A DNA stretch of 64,000 nucleotides, from the NCBI GenBank assembly GCA_965205525.1, contig OZ242171.1:1550001-1614000 (forward strand), in the 5' to 3' direction. The position numbers and the translations under genes are program-made. How positions within the stretch are numbered: position 1 is the stretch's first letter; each line of letters opens with the position of its first letter. Source of the DNA: G965205525 sp965205525. Lineage in GTDB: Bacteria; Pseudomonadota; Gammaproteobacteria; JABABF01. Of this stretch, positions 8,196-17,730 are shown in pieces. The notes beneath the pieces are model-generated. The model did not search any database and was not told the origin of the DNA. It saw only the letters and a program-made list of their open reading frames with translations.

Positions 8196-10685
8196 TTACA
8201 ACTCCCAGCCAAACTCTATCCCATAGGCAGCGGCAGCGGCATCATGGATGAAAGAGCCCCCGAATTCCGGCGCGGGAATCACTTCCTCTAGGTAATCTTC
8301 GTCGGTAATATTGCGTCCCCAGAGCGCTACACTCCAGGGGCCGCTGCGAAAAGTAAGGCGAGCATTGAGCGTGCTGTAGGCATCGCGCTCGGCACTGCTG
8401 AAGTCGCCTCGCCCAAAGCCAAAGGCAGTGAACTGATTGTCCAAGATGTCATCCTGCACGGTGCCAAACCAGGTATCCCCCACATACGACCAGTCAATAC
8501 GGCCAGTGGTCTCCACATCTGCAAACAAGGGCACTGTGAATACGAAGCCCGCATTGTAGGTGGCCTCCGGTGCAAAGGGGACCTCGTTGCCCTCTGTGTA
8601 AGGGCGAGTATTGTTGTCCTCAATTTCGCCGTCTAGGAGAGAGACCGCAGCGTAGACAGAAAGATAGTCATCCACCAGGAAGGTGACATCCAGCTCAAGC
8701 CCCTGAATGGAGACCTCATCAATATTGGTCACCGTGCGCAACAGACCGAAGGGACCGACAAAGAAGTTAAAGAACTGCATATCTTCCACATCCGTGCGAT
8801 AGATCGCGCCGTTTATAGCCCAGCGCCCACCCTGCAGACGGGATTTGAAGCCCACCTCAACAGACTCTGAAACCTCTTTCTCGTAGTCATCGCTAACCCC
8901 GAACACCTGCAAGTCAAATAGCTCTTGGGTGAAGGGATTGGTCAGACCGCGATAAAACGCCTCAATGGTGGCCATGGTGCCCTGGGAGTTGAAACCGCCG
9001 CTGCGAAAGCCAATGCCGTAACTGCCGTACAGGGAAAGGGCCTCGGAATACTGCCAAGTGAGACTTACCTTGGGCTGAAACTGGCTGAAGTCTTCGTCCC
9101 GGGCCGGGATGGATGTGAGGTTGGGATCCCGGTTGTAGGCGGGATTGATATAGTCAGGAACATCCTCGGTGCTTCTCGAGGAGAGCACTCTGGGCACTTG
9201 ATTATCTACCTCCCGCTCCTCCCGGTCATAGCGAACTGCCACCGCCAGTTCAAGGTTATCCTGCAGGTCGTAGGCCACCTGGCCGAAAACTGCGTACACC
9301 TGATTGGTGAATTCGTCGTGATAGAGAAGGTCGGTCGGGCTGATGCTGTCCACCGGGTTGTAGGGCCGCACAATTATGCCTTGCCCTCGGTCCCGGCCCT
9401 GGGCAACCACCACTTCCCGTTCAATGTCGTTGTAGGAAAAGCCCGCGATCCAACGCAGCTGGCGATCGTCTGGCGAACTCAGCCGCAGTTCAAGGTTAAA
9501 GTCCTCCTGGCTGCGCTCCTGATACTGGTAACCGTCACAGGTGGTGGGACTGTAGGGAGGCAGAAAGCCATTATTTGACTGGTCTGCATCGCTGATGTCG
9601 CCGTAAAAGAAAGGTGCTGGCAGCGGAGTGCGATCGTTGTAGCTTGCCTGACAGGCCGGGTCCCCGAAGTACAGGCCGAAAGCGGAGCTGGCTCCGTCTG
9701 CCAAAAGATAGTTCTCCTGGTCGTTCCAAGAAATAATGCCGGTCAGGGTGCCCCAGCTGATCTCCCAGTCTGCCTTCACAGAAAAGTTGATATTCTCCTG
9801 CTCATTCTCGGATTCAATATTGTGCCTGTAGAAGAAATCGTGCCTGTTGACATTCTCGTTGAAAGCCGGAGAGAAACCGGCGGCCACCGCATCCAGCAAG
9901 TGCACGGAGGCATTGAAACTGATGGCAGGGGCTTCCGTCTCACTGTATCCAAGGCGCATATCAAAGCTTAATGTGTCGCTAGGCTCCCAGACCAGACGCA
10001 GGTCCGCATCCCGGTCTTCCAAGCTGTCCACGTTGTCCTTGTTGATAAAGTCGTTCGTATAGTGGCCATCCGTATCCCGCGAGCTGAGACTCAGCCGCGC
10101 GTAGAAATTGTTGCCCAAAGGACCGCTGAACACACCCTGAAACAAAGTGCTGTCGTTATTGCCGCCGCCGGCTCGCAGCTTGATATTGCGTTCTTCACTG
10201 GGCTTGCGGGTATTGATGAGAATTGCCCCGGCCAGTGCGTTGCGGCCATAAAGGGCACCTTGGGGCCCTTTCAAAATTTCAATCTGCTGCACATCCACCA
10301 GTTCCTGATTGAAGGCATTGGGGTTGGTCAGCAAAACACCATCCACCACTAAGGCAAAGTTTGTCTCCGCATCTCGGGTGCCATTGAGGCCGCGAATGTT
10401 TACCTGGGTGTCACCGTACTCCGCTGCGTTGACCATCGTCACGCCCGGGGTCATCAGAATGAAGTCAGCAGCGCGCTGAATTCCCGCTTCTTCAATCTGT
10501 TTCTGCGTAAAAGCGGTGATTGAAGCGGGCACGTCCTGCAGGAGAGTGTCGCGCTTCAGCGCCGTGACCGTGATTTCTTCTATCTCCTGGGCAACACTGA
10601 GAGGTGTGCCAAGACCTAGGAAAAATGCGATGCCGAAGGCAGCGGGCCAGCCGAAACGAAGCAGAGAGAGGGAAGGAAACTTCAT
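8196..10685 (-). CDS. TonB-dependent outer-membrane receptor 1
   Basis: Outer-membrane beta-barrel that imports a ligand using TonB energy. The ATG at 10685 is chosen over 10700 because GGAG lies nine bases before it, giving 829 residues. A signal peptide (hydrophobic FGWPAAFGIAFFLGLGTPLSVAQ) is followed by TonB-box-like EEITVTA, a plug domain with NIRGLNG, FALVVDGV and QQIEILKGPQGALYGRNALAGAI, and a barrel. The plug resembles the large Cirin/FecA-like catabolic receptors of marine proteobacteria. The last residues are FGWEL, so the usual terminal aromatic is replaced by Leu. The ligand is unknown. It stands alone in its transcription unit. Confidence 0.95.
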   Translation of the reverse strand: MKFPSLSLLRFGWPAAFGIAFFLGLGTPLSVAQEIEEITVTALKRDTLLQDVPASITAFTQKQIEEAGIQRAADFILMTPGVTMVNAAEYGDTQVNIRGLNGTRDAETNFALVVDGVLLTNPNAFNQELVDVQQIEILKGPQGALYGRNALAGAILINTRKPSEERNIKLRAGGGNNDSTLFQGVFSGPLGNNFYARLSLSSRDTDGHYTNDFINKDNVDSLEDRDADLRLVWEPSDTLSFDMRLGYSETEAPAISFNASVHLLDAVAAGFSPAFNENVNRHDFFYRHNIESENEQENINFSVKADWEISWGTLTGIISWNDQENYLLADGASSAFGLYFGDPACQASYNDRTPLPAPFFYGDISDADQSNNGFLPPYSPTTCDGYQYQERSQEDFNLELRLSSPDDRQLRWIAGFSYNDIEREVVVAQGRDRGQGIIVRPYNPVDSISPTDLLYHDEFTNQVYAVFGQVAYDLQDNLELAVAVRYDREEREVDNQVPRVLSSRSTEDVPDYINPAYNRDPNLTSIPARDEDFSQFQPKVSLTWQYSEALSLYGSYGIGFRSGGFNSQGTMATIEAFYRGLTNPFTQELFDLQVFGVSDDYEKEVSESVEVGFKSRLQGGRWAINGAIYRTDVEDMQFFNFFVGPFGLLRTVTNIDEVSIQGLELDVTFLVDDYLSVYAAVSLLDGEIEDNNTRPYTEGNEVPFAPEATYNAGFVFTVPLFADVETTGRIDWSYVGDTWFGTVQDDILDNQFTAFGFGRGDFSSAERDAYSTLNARLTFRSGPWSVALWGRNITDEDYLEEVIPAPEFGGSFIHDAAAAAYGIEFGWEL

Positions 10686-10867
10686 GGTGTAGTACTCCAT
10701 CTGAGTAGAACATGGTAATCAATTCGCTAAATGTATCACATTAGGCAGGTAAATTGCAATCCGCCGAAAGCGAACCGGACAATACATCGGAGCTGCTGTC
10801 AGGGCAGCTGGAGCACAGCGAGGACTATGGCTGAAAGCTATGAATGTAAAGCGTGCCGGCAGCGGAT
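10686..10867. promoter_or_regulatory. Intergenic region with the TonB receptor 1 promoter
   Basis: These 182 bases separate the receptor start from the end of the hydrolase gene on the same strand. At 10726-10746 the sequence TAAATGTATCACATTAGGC is a weak match to the AT-rich palindrome seen in other promoter regions of this window. No further gene is apparent. Confidence 0.35.
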
Positions 10868-11458
10868 TTAACGAGATATACAGGCGAGCACATCTTCTAA
10901 GGGCATGACATCCGCGTACTTTGCATGCAGGTCAAAGAGATTGGCTTCGTGGGCCTGAAGGTTGCGGTCCCCCACCGCCTCCCGAGGGATGACCACCGAA
11001 TAATCATGCTGAAGACCATCTAGCGCAGTCGCCCGCACACAGCCGCTGGTGGTGAGGCCGGTGACGATCAGTGAATCCACTCCCGCCTCCTGCAGCTGCA
11101 GGTTAAGACCGGTGCGAAAGAAGCCGCTGGGCCACAGGCGCTCAATGAGCGGCTCCGACTCCCGCCACGCCAAGGCTGGGTCCACCTGTACCCAGGGAGA
11201 GCCCGGCATCAGCACTTCTAGCGCCGGCAGCCGACGGCGGAGCATCCGGGCCTGGTCCGCCGACCGATAGACGACGGTGGTAAAAAAACGCGGCAGTTTC
11301 CGCTCCCGGAATACGGACAGGATTTTCTGGTTGGCCGCCAGCACATGGGTGCTCTCACTGCCCAGCGGACAAGCCGGGTCGGTGAAGCCCCGAATTAAAT
11401 CCACCAGCACCAGTGCCGGGCGCTTCCCGAGGCCGATGCTGCGATGCTCCAAGTCCAC
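10868..11458 (-). CDS. Isochorismatase-like cysteine hydrolase
   Basis: A 196-residue cysteine hydrolase of the isochorismatase/N-carbamoylsarcosine amidase fold. Asp20 (LVLVDLIRGF) and the nucleophile Cys140 (VTGLTTSGCVRATALDG) are present. The usual catalytic Lys of the EKRxPSAF motif is Arg107 here (IERLWPSGF), so activity may be altered. It starts with GTG, 23 bases after hyuB and without a clear ribosome site. Its position after HyuA/HyuB recalls hydantoin pathways where a carbamoyl hydrolase follows ring opening. That role is an inference. Confidence 0.85.
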   Translation of the reverse strand: MDLEHRSIGLGKRPALVLVDLIRGFTDPACPLGSESTHVLAANQKILSVFRERKLPRFFTTVVYRSADQARMLRRRLPALEVLMPGSPWVQVDPALAWRESEPLIERLWPSGFFRTGLNLQLQEAGVDSLIVTGLTTSGCVRATALDGLQHDYSVVIPREAVGDRNLQAHEANLFDLHAKYADVMPLEDVLACISR

Positions 11459-11481
11459 GGCGGCTGAAGAATAATAGAGTT

Positions 11482-13350
11482 TTAGATGCCGACAGCAGAG
11501 AATACCGGCTGTTCCGGCGGGGACAAGTGAGTCTCTTTACGGCAGCGGTCCTTAATCTCTTCAATGCTGCCGCCGAAATCAAACAGAGGCAGTTCGCCCC
11601 GCTCTGTGCGCATCCTGTCGCGCAGTTCAGCGGTGGCTTTCGGGTCCACTCCGCCATCCTCCTGCAGCACAACACCGTAGCGAAGTGCGCCCGCCGCCGA
11701 TGCCAGGCCGCGCGCCACGTCAAGCCGCACTAAATCCGGGTCCCGCTCCAAAGGATCGCCCCAGCCGCCGCCGCCCCAAGTGTTGAAGTACAGGATGTCG
11801 CCATTTTTCACCTGCACGCGGTCGCACTTGGAAGGCAGCCACTCCTCGCTGCCGTCTTCGCGCAGGAGATGTTTGCTGCTGCGCTGCCCCGGCAGGCCGC
11901 CGTTGACACCCCAGGGATAGGTCAGCCAGCGGTCGTCGTGAATGGACACGCTGCCGTCCTCCAGAAATCGGTAGCCTACCCGCAGGCCGTTGCCGCCCCG
12001 GTGCAGTCCTGCCCCCCCGGAATCGGGGATGGTTTCGTAGACCTCAATACGCAGGGGGAAATATGCCTCAATAAATTCGTTCGGGACATTGGTGAAGCCG
12101 GGCCACAGAGAATGGCCGTCGGCGCCATCTCCCACCGGGCGGCCCGGGATGCCGCCAAAGCCGATTTGAAACAGCTGGAACCACTTCCCCTCGGCATCGT
12201 AGCCCGAGTACATAAAGTGAGGACTGTCCGAAAAGCCCGCCGCGTTGAGGGTGTCCGGCGCGCCCTGCCCGAGAAGACCGCCCATCACATCAAAAATACG
12301 CCCGAGCATGTGCGTGCGGCAGGAAAGAGGCGCAGGCTTGTTCGGCTTCAGGATCGTGCCCGGGGGAATGCGCACGTCTACTAAGTCATAAAAACCATCG
12401 TTAAACAGGATCTGCGGGTCAAACAGATTAATGGTGAAAGCGCCGAAGAACATCTTGAACATCTCCTCGTTGAGATAGAAGTTCACGGAGCTGCTAGATT
12501 GCGGATCAGTGCCTGCAAAATCAAAGATTGCGACATCTCCCTTGCGCCACATCGCGCACTTGATCCGGTAGGGGCCCCGGCCTACGCCATCATCACAGAT
12601 ATAGTCCTCAAACACCTGCTTCTGCTCCGGGACGATACTCTGGATGATGTGTTTCATGGCGTCATGATTGCGCTGCAGCATCATGTGCATGGTGGAGACG
12701 AACACATCGTCGCCGAAACGCTCGGCCAACTCTATGCAGCGCCTGGCAGCCGTGCGACAGGCGGCGACCAGCGCATTGAAGTCAAAGCTGTTCCAGTCCG
12801 GCATGCGCACGTTGTGCAGGATCAGGTCCAGCACTTCCTGATTCAGATTGTCCTTGTGATAGATCTTGAGGGGAGGGATCATGATGCCCTCTTCGTACAC
12901 AGAGGCAGAATCCGTGGGCAGACTGCCCGGCACCTTGCCCCCGACATCGGTCATGTGCCCGAACATGGCGGCCCAGTTGAGCAGGCGGCCGTCCTTATAG
13001 ACGGGCATCAGCACCAGCCAGTCGGGCAGATGGCTCACCGCTCCATTGCAGGAGTACGGGTCATTGGTGAGAAAGATGTCCCCCTCTTCAATATCGCCCT
13101 GATAGGCATCTAAGAAGCCATGAATAAAAGAGCCGAACTGTCCTACCACCATCTTTCCCTCCTGGTTGGCGATCATCGGGAAGCAATCGCCCTGCTCGCG
13201 AATGCCCGGAGACATGGCGGTGCGAAAAAGCACCGCGTCCATTTCCACCCGCGCATTGCGCAGCGCGTTTTCAATGATGTCTACGGTAACCGTATCCACT
13301 TGCAGCGGATTGAAGGGCTCTTTGCGAGTTTCAATAATTCGGGCTGGCAT
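11482..13350 (-). CDS. hyuB: Hydantoinase/oxoprolinase B-type subunit
   Basis: Partner of HyuA in ATP-dependent ring-opening amidohydrolases or ketone carboxylases. The ATG at 13350 has GGGGAG about eight bases upstream and gives 622 residues. Recognisable HyuB segments are VTVDIIENALRNARVEMDAV at the start, GDIFLTNDPYSCNGAVSHLPD, FGHMTDVGGKVPGSLP, PGGAGLHRGGNGLRVGYRF (as SGGAGLHRGGNG) and NTWGGGGWGDPLERDPDLV near the end. It follows hyuA by 37 bases and precedes the isochorismatase-like gene by 23, all on one strand. The substrate is not determined. Confidence 0.93.
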   Translation of the reverse strand: MPARIIETRKEPFNPLQVDTVTVDIIENALRNARVEMDAVLFRTAMSPGIREQGDCFPMIANQEGKMVVGQFGSFIHGFLDAYQGDIEEGDIFLTNDPYSCNGAVSHLPDWLVLMPVYKDGRLLNWAAMFGHMTDVGGKVPGSLPTDSASVYEEGIMIPPLKIYHKDNLNQEVLDLILHNVRMPDWNSFDFNALVAACRTAARRCIELAERFGDDVFVSTMHMMLQRNHDAMKHIIQSIVPEQKQVFEDYICDDGVGRGPYRIKCAMWRKGDVAIFDFAGTDPQSSSSVNFYLNEEMFKMFFGAFTINLFDPQILFNDGFYDLVDVRIPPGTILKPNKPAPLSCRTHMLGRIFDVMGGLLGQGAPDTLNAAGFSDSPHFMYSGYDAEGKWFQLFQIGFGGIPGRPVGDGADGHSLWPGFTNVPNEFIEAYFPLRIEVYETIPDSGGAGLHRGGNGLRVGYRFLEDGSVSIHDDRWLTYPWGVNGGLPGQRSSKHLLREDGSEEWLPSKCDRVQVKNGDILYFNTWGGGGWGDPLERDPDLVRLDVARGLASAAGALRYGVVLQEDGGVDPKATAELRDRMRTERGELPLFDFGGSIEEIKDRCRKETHLSPPEQPVFSAVGI

Positions 13351-13387
13351 GGTGTACTCCCCTCTTTGGCAATCGTCCGCGCGGATC

Positions 13388-15439
13388 TCAAACCGGTTGG
13401 AGCAGCAGGTTGCCGATGGCATCCACCTCCGCCGTATAACCGGGCAGGATAACGGTGGTGGAATCCATCTCAACAATAATGGCCGGACCGGGCACCTGGT
13501 GCCCGGTGTGCAGCAGTTCGCGATTGTAAATTGCAGCATCATGCCACTGCCCTTCGCTGTAGTAGCGGGTGTTTTGCATCTTGCATTCTTCCAGCTTGCG
13601 CTGTGCCGTCGTCTTGCTCCGCTCGGCGATGACGGCGGGACGTCCCCGCACCACGGCTCGCACCATCACCAGCTCGTGCTCCAGCTCCAGGGCAAAGGTG
13701 AACAGCTGGGTGTGCCTGCGATCAAACTCCTCGCTGAGCAGTGCCAGACCTCTCTCACGCAGTTCCTCGGGGGTGCAGTCAATAGTGATCTGAAAGGCCT
13801 GACCGTGATAGCGCACATCCACTTGATAGACGGCATCCTGCTCGGCTTCCAGGATGCCGTCCTCTATCAGGGTGCGCGAAGCTTGCACCCGCAGCGTTTC
13901 TAAGAAACCGAGCAGCTCCTCGGAATTGACGTCTGAGAACTTGCGCACATAGGTGCGCGCTGCCTCATCCTGCACCAAGGTAGTGGCATCACCGTGGGCG
14001 CAGAGCACACCGGGCCCCGGCGGGATGATCACCGGCCAGGAGTTGAGCAGCTTGCCGATGGCGTTGGCATGCAGGGGCCCGGCGCCGCCGAAACCGACCA
14101 GGGCAAAATCCCGGGGGTCAAAGCCCTGCTCCACGGACACCAGGCGCAAAGCGCCGAACATGGTTTCATTGACGATCTTGATAATGCCCTCGGCTGCCTC
14201 CATCAGGTGGATACCCATCTCGTCGGCGACTTTCTGCACAGCCTTGTCGGCCAAGTCTTTATCAATGGCCATGTCGCCGCCTAGCTGGGCATCCGCCGGC
14301 AGATAGCCCAGCACCACATTGGCATCACATACCGTGGGCTGTGTGCCGCCCTTCCTGTAGGCTGCGGGTCCCGGCTCGGCACCCGCGCTATCAGGGCCTA
14401 CCCTGAGGGCACGGGTCAGCTCCGGAACAAAGGCGATGGAGCCGCCTCCCGCCCCCACCGTGCGGACATCTATGGAAGGTGCCCGCACCGTTACATCGCC
14501 GACCCGGGTCTCGCGCCGCACCTGCGCCTTGGCATCCTGGATCAGAGCCACATCGGTGGAGGTGCCGCCCATGTCAAAAGTCAGGATATTGCGGTAGCCG
14601 GCGCGGGAGGCAAACCACAGCGCCCCGGTTACACCGCCGGCCGGACCGCTCAGCAGAAGGTTGACCGGGGTCTCGGCCGCTCCGCGGGAAGAGGCCAGTC
14701 CGCCGTCAGAGCGCAGCACGCTCAGGAGCACTGACTTCATGCGCTTCTGCAGCTGCCCCTGCAAGCTGGTCATATATCTCTCTACCACCGGGCGCACGTA
14801 GGAGTTCACCACGGTGGTTTCGGTACGCTCGTACTCCTGCATTTCCGGCACCACCTCCGAGGAGATGGAGACCGGTATATCGGGCAGCTCCTCCCGGGCG
14901 ATCTCCCGGGCACGCCGCTCGTGGGAGCCATCCACATAGGCGTTGATAAAGCAGATGGTGAGAGCTTCAACGCCCTTTCCCGCCAGGGTGCCGAGCGCTT
15001 TGCGCAGTGCCGCTTCGTGCAAGGGTTTCAGCACCTCGCCGTCTGCAGCGATGCGCTCTTCGGCCTCCACGGTCAGCTCCAGCGGGGCCAGCAGCGGGCT
15101 CTTCTTGAAGATGACCCAGCCGCCGAGACCACCGGGCACGAAGGAGCGCGCAATCTGCAGCACCTGCCGATAGCCGACAGTGGTCACCAGCCCGACACGG
15201 GCGCCGGTGCTGGTCAAGATCGTGTTGGTGGCCACCGTGGTGCCGTGCATGACCCGGCCGATATCCTCCGGGCTCACCCCGGACTGCTCGCAGATGCGCG
15301 CAATCCCATTCAGCACACCGATGGATGAATCCTGCGGCGTTGATGGCACCTTGGCTGTGTAGGCAGTGCCGCTGCCCTCGTCTATCAGCAAGAGATCGGT
15401 GAAGGTTCCACCGACATCCACTCCCAGTCGGTAACTCAT
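13388..15439 (-). CDS. hyuA: Hydantoinase/oxoprolinase A-type subunit (actin-like ATPase fold)
   Basis: ATP-binding subunit of the hydantoinase/5-oxoprolinase/acetone carboxylase family, 683 residues. Phosphate-binding motifs are GVDVGGTFTD at the N-terminus and LTFDMGGTSTDVALI in the middle. Also present are MHGTTVATN, YVRPVVERYM, VGAGGGSIA and GFGGAGPLHA. A GGGGG ribosome site lies nine bases before the ATG. With HyuB it should form a cytoplasmic heteromer. The surrounding CoA-transferase and lyase genes suggest that ring opening feeds an acyl-CoA route (inference). Confidence 0.94.
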   Translation of the reverse strand: MSYRLGVDVGGTFTDLLLIDEGSGTAYTAKVPSTPQDSSIGVLNGIARICEQSGVSPEDIGRVMHGTTVATNTILTSTGARVGLVTTVGYRQVLQIARSFVPGGLGGWVIFKKSPLLAPLELTVEAEERIAADGEVLKPLHEAALRKALGTLAGKGVEALTICFINAYVDGSHERRAREIAREELPDIPVSISSEVVPEMQEYERTETTVVNSYVRPVVERYMTSLQGQLQKRMKSVLLSVLRSDGGLASSRGAAETPVNLLLSGPAGGVTGALWFASRAGYRNILTFDMGGTSTDVALIQDAKAQVRRETRVGDVTVRAPSIDVRTVGAGGGSIAFVPELTRALRVGPDSAGAEPGPAAYRKGGTQPTVCDANVVLGYLPADAQLGGDMAIDKDLADKAVQKVADEMGIHLMEAAEGIIKIVNETMFGALRLVSVEQGFDPRDFALVGFGGAGPLHANAIGKLLNSWPVIIPPGPGVLCAHGDATTLVQDEAARTYVRKFSDVNSEELLGFLETLRVQASRTLIEDGILEAEQDAVYQVDVRYHGQAFQITIDCTPEELRERGLALLSEEFDRRHTQLFTFALELEHELVMVRAVVRGRPAVIAERSKTTAQRKLEECKMQNTRYYSEGQWHDAAIYNRELLHTGHQVPGPAIIVEMDSTTVILPGYTAEVDAIGNLLLQPV

Positions 15440-15490
15440 GATTTGCTGCCCCCTCTTTTCATCAATGACAATATCCCTGCGACGCGGTGC

Positions 15491-16402
15491 TCAGGAAGCG
15501 GCAGCCAGCTGCTGCCGCAGCCAGGGGGCAGAGCGGGCACCGGTGCCGGAACGGCCGGTAAGTTCCGCGGCCAGTTCTGAGGCGGCCAGCAGGCCAGCCA
15601 AGTCAATACCTGTATCAAAACCCATCTGCTGCAGCAGCATCACCACATCTTCCGTGGCCACGTTGCCCGCAGCACCCGGCGCAAAGGGACAGCCGCCGAG
15701 CCCGCCGATAGAGCTGTCAAAGTTACGGATGCCCGCTTCAAGGGCGGCATACACGTTGGCCAGCGCCAGCGCCCGCGTATCGTGAAAATGACAGGACAGG
15801 TTCTCGCTTCCATGGGCGGCCGCCAGATTGTCCATAAGAGATTTAACCTCCCGGGGATGGGCGGCGCCGATGGTGTCTGCAATGACAAGCCGATCGGCGC
15901 CGGCGGCAAACAGACGCATCGCCAATGCCTCCACTTTGGCCGCCTCCACGGGACCTTCAAAGGGACAGGCAAAGGCGACCGAGATATACACCAGCGTCCA
16001 GATACGGTCCTGCCGGGCCGAGGCGATAAGCTCGCAGGTGAGTGCCACGATCTCCTGGGTGCCCATGCGAAGATTTTTCTGGTTCATCGTTTCGGTAGCC
16101 GAAACCGGCACCGAGACGGCGCCGATACCCGCCTCCTTGGCCAGCTCATAGCCCCGCAGGTTCGGCACCAGCACCGAGTAGAAAATACGCTCCCGAGACG
16201 GCAGACCGGCTACCACTTGATCGGTGCCCGCCATCTGGGGCACCGCCTTCGGCGAGACAAAGCTGCCGGCTTCAATGGCCGGGACCCCGGCCTCCACCAA
16301 GGCCTGCACCAGACGCAGGCGGTCCGCCGGCGATACATTCACAGCCTGATTCTGCAGACCATCCCGCGGGCCCACTTCGTTAATGAAAGCTTTCTCTGCC
16401 AT
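15491..16402 (-). CDS. HMG-CoA-lyase-like aldolase (first copy)
   Basis: TIM-barrel lyase that cleaves a 3-hydroxy-3-methylacyl-CoA type substrate to acetyl-CoA or pyruvate and an acid. The 303 residues contain NEVGPRDGLQNQ (catalytic Arg/Asp), CHFHDTRALALANVYAAL (metal His pair) and GGLGGCPFAPGAAGNVATEDV with the catalytic Cys. Its ATG overlaps the CoA-transferase stop as TGATG, implying coupled translation. True HMG-CoA lyase versus a citramalyl-CoA or other branched-acyl-CoA lyase cannot be decided from sequence. A second copy is at 31190, also next to a CoA-transferase. Confidence 0.92.
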   Translation of the reverse strand: MAEKAFINEVGPRDGLQNQAVNVSPADRLRLVQALVEAGVPAIEAGSFVSPKAVPQMAGTDQVVAGLPSRERIFYSVLVPNLRGYELAKEAGIGAVSVPVSATETMNQKNLRMGTQEIVALTCELIASARQDRIWTLVYISVAFACPFEGPVEAAKVEALAMRLFAAGADRLVIADTIGAAHPREVKSLMDNLAAAHGSENLSCHFHDTRALALANVYAALEAGIRNFDSSIGGLGGCPFAPGAAGNVATEDVVMLLQQMGFDTGIDLAGLLAASELAAELTGRSGTGARSAPWLRQQLAAAS

Positions 16403-17610
16403 CAGGCAATTATCTCTCTATCGCACAGTTTGGCGATTGTATCTGCATCCATCTGCAAAAGTTCGCCCAATACCTCCGCCGTGTTCTGGCCGCACAGGGG
16501 AGCAGGGGAAAAGCTCTCCTCGTCGGTGCGCGAGAGCTTGATCGGATTGCCCGGCCCCTGGGTCGCCTTGCCGTCGGGGTGGCGCAGCGGCACCACCATG
16601 TTGCGATAACGCACCTGCTCATCGGACAGCGCCTGGCTGAGCCTGTTGATCGGGGCACAGGGAATGCGCTTTGCCCGGAGTTTCTCCAGCCAATGCTCGG
16701 AGGTGTCGGTACGCAGCATCTCTCCCAGGGCGCGATCAATGATTTCCTTGTCCCGCAGACGCCCCGGCTGCGTTTTGTACTCCTCCTTCTGCAGCTCTTC
16801 GCAGTCCACCACCTCTAGCAGGTTCTCCCAGAAACGGTCGACGATCACCGCGATGATAATGGCCCCATCCGCAGTAGCGTAGCTGTTGTAGGGCACATGC
16901 ACGAAATGGGAATTGCCGATGGGGAACGGGTCTTCGCCGGAGAGAAAGTACATGGTCGCCATGTAGTTCAGCATGGAGATCTGGCAGTCCAGCATAGAGA
17001 TATCCACATGCTGGCCCCGACCGCTGCGCTCACGCTCGTAGAGAGCGGCGAGCACTCCCATCACCCCAAACATGCCGCCGCCCAAGTCGCCGATGGGAAT
17101 GCCAGCGCGGGTTGCGACACCCGACCCCGGTCCGGTGATGGACATGCCCCCCCCGGTGGCCTGCACCACCTGGTCAAAGGCAGGGCGCTGGCAGCCGGGA
17201 CCCTCGGAGCCGAAGCCGGTAACCGTGCAGGTGATAATGCGGGGATTGATCTCGCTGAGATGGGCATAGTCAATCTTCAGTCTGGCGGTCACCCCGGCAC
17301 TGAAGTTGTCAAAGACCATGTCTGCCTTGCAAGCCAAATCATAAAACAGCGCCAGGCCTTCCTCCGCTTTGAGATCAATGCAGATGCTCTTTTTGTTGCG
17401 GTTCAGGGTGATGAAATAGGCCCCCATCCCTGCCAGGGAATTGTTGGGGTCAGAGGCCAAGAGCTTGCGGGTGCCCTCTCCCTGCAGGGGCTCCACCTTG
17501 ATAATATCCGCCCCTAAGTCGGCAAGTATCATGGTGCCGTAGGGGCCGGACAGCATATGAGTCAAGTCCAAAATACGGACTCCCGTCAAGGGTTTGTTGG
17601 AAGCGCTCAT
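16402..17610 (-). CDS. CaiB/BaiF family CoA-transferase (first copy)
   Basis: Class III CoA-transferase moving CoA between carboxylic acids. From the ATG at 17610 it has 402 residues. An in-frame upstream ATG at 17655 would add an unusual polar leader. It opens with LTGVRILDLTHMLSGPYGTMILADLGADIIKVE, the standard family start. The catalytic Asp lies in RPAFDQVVQATGG. It is first in the minus-strand operon with the lyase, HyuA, HyuB and the hydrolase, overlapping the lyase by TGATG. The promoter would lie in the divergent region that carries the shared palindrome at 17686. Confidence 0.94.
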   Translation of the reverse strand: MSASNKPLTGVRILDLTHMLSGPYGTMILADLGADIIKVEPLQGEGTRKLLASDPNNSLAGMGAYFITLNRNKKSICIDLKAEEGLALFYDLACKADMVFDNFSAGVTARLKIDYAHLSEINPRIITCTVTGFGSEGPGCQRPAFDQVVQATGGGMSITGPGSGVATRAGIPIGDLGGGMFGVMGVLAALYERERSGRGQHVDISMLDCQISMLNYMATMYFLSGEDPFPIGNSHFVHVPYNSYATADGAIIIAVIVDRFWENLLEVVDCEELQKEEYKTQPGRLRDKEIIDRALGEMLRTDTSEHWLEKLRAKRIPCAPINRLSQALSDEQVRYRNMVVPLRHPDGKATQGPGNPIKLSRTDEESFSPAPLCGQNTAEVLGELLQMDADTIAKLCDREIIA

Positions 17611-17685
17611 GCTTAACTTGTCAGTTTTGTATTGCCCGATCAGTTTGGTCCGCATTGTGACAAGCGCGGGTCAAGCCACCGAATA

Positions 17686-17707
17686 AGACATAATAGTATA
17701 TCTTTAG
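17686..17707. promoter_or_regulatory. AT-rich palindromic element, site 1
   Basis: AGACATA-ATAG-TATATCT is an inverted repeat with one mismatch, followed by TTAG. It matches sites at 27580, 31138, 39370, 48322 and 58786. It lies 24 bases before the YciI-like ATG and in the divergent region shared with the CoA-transferase operon. It could be an operator, a -10 region, or both. Confidence 0.55.
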
Positions 17708-17730
17708 TTTTTCCCGCCCTGAGGTCTGCC

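Noticed and set aside
11482..13542. Longer HyuB start reaching 13542
   Set aside because: Would overlap hyuA by more than 150 bases. The ATG at 13350 has a good ribosome site and matches the HyuB N-terminus.
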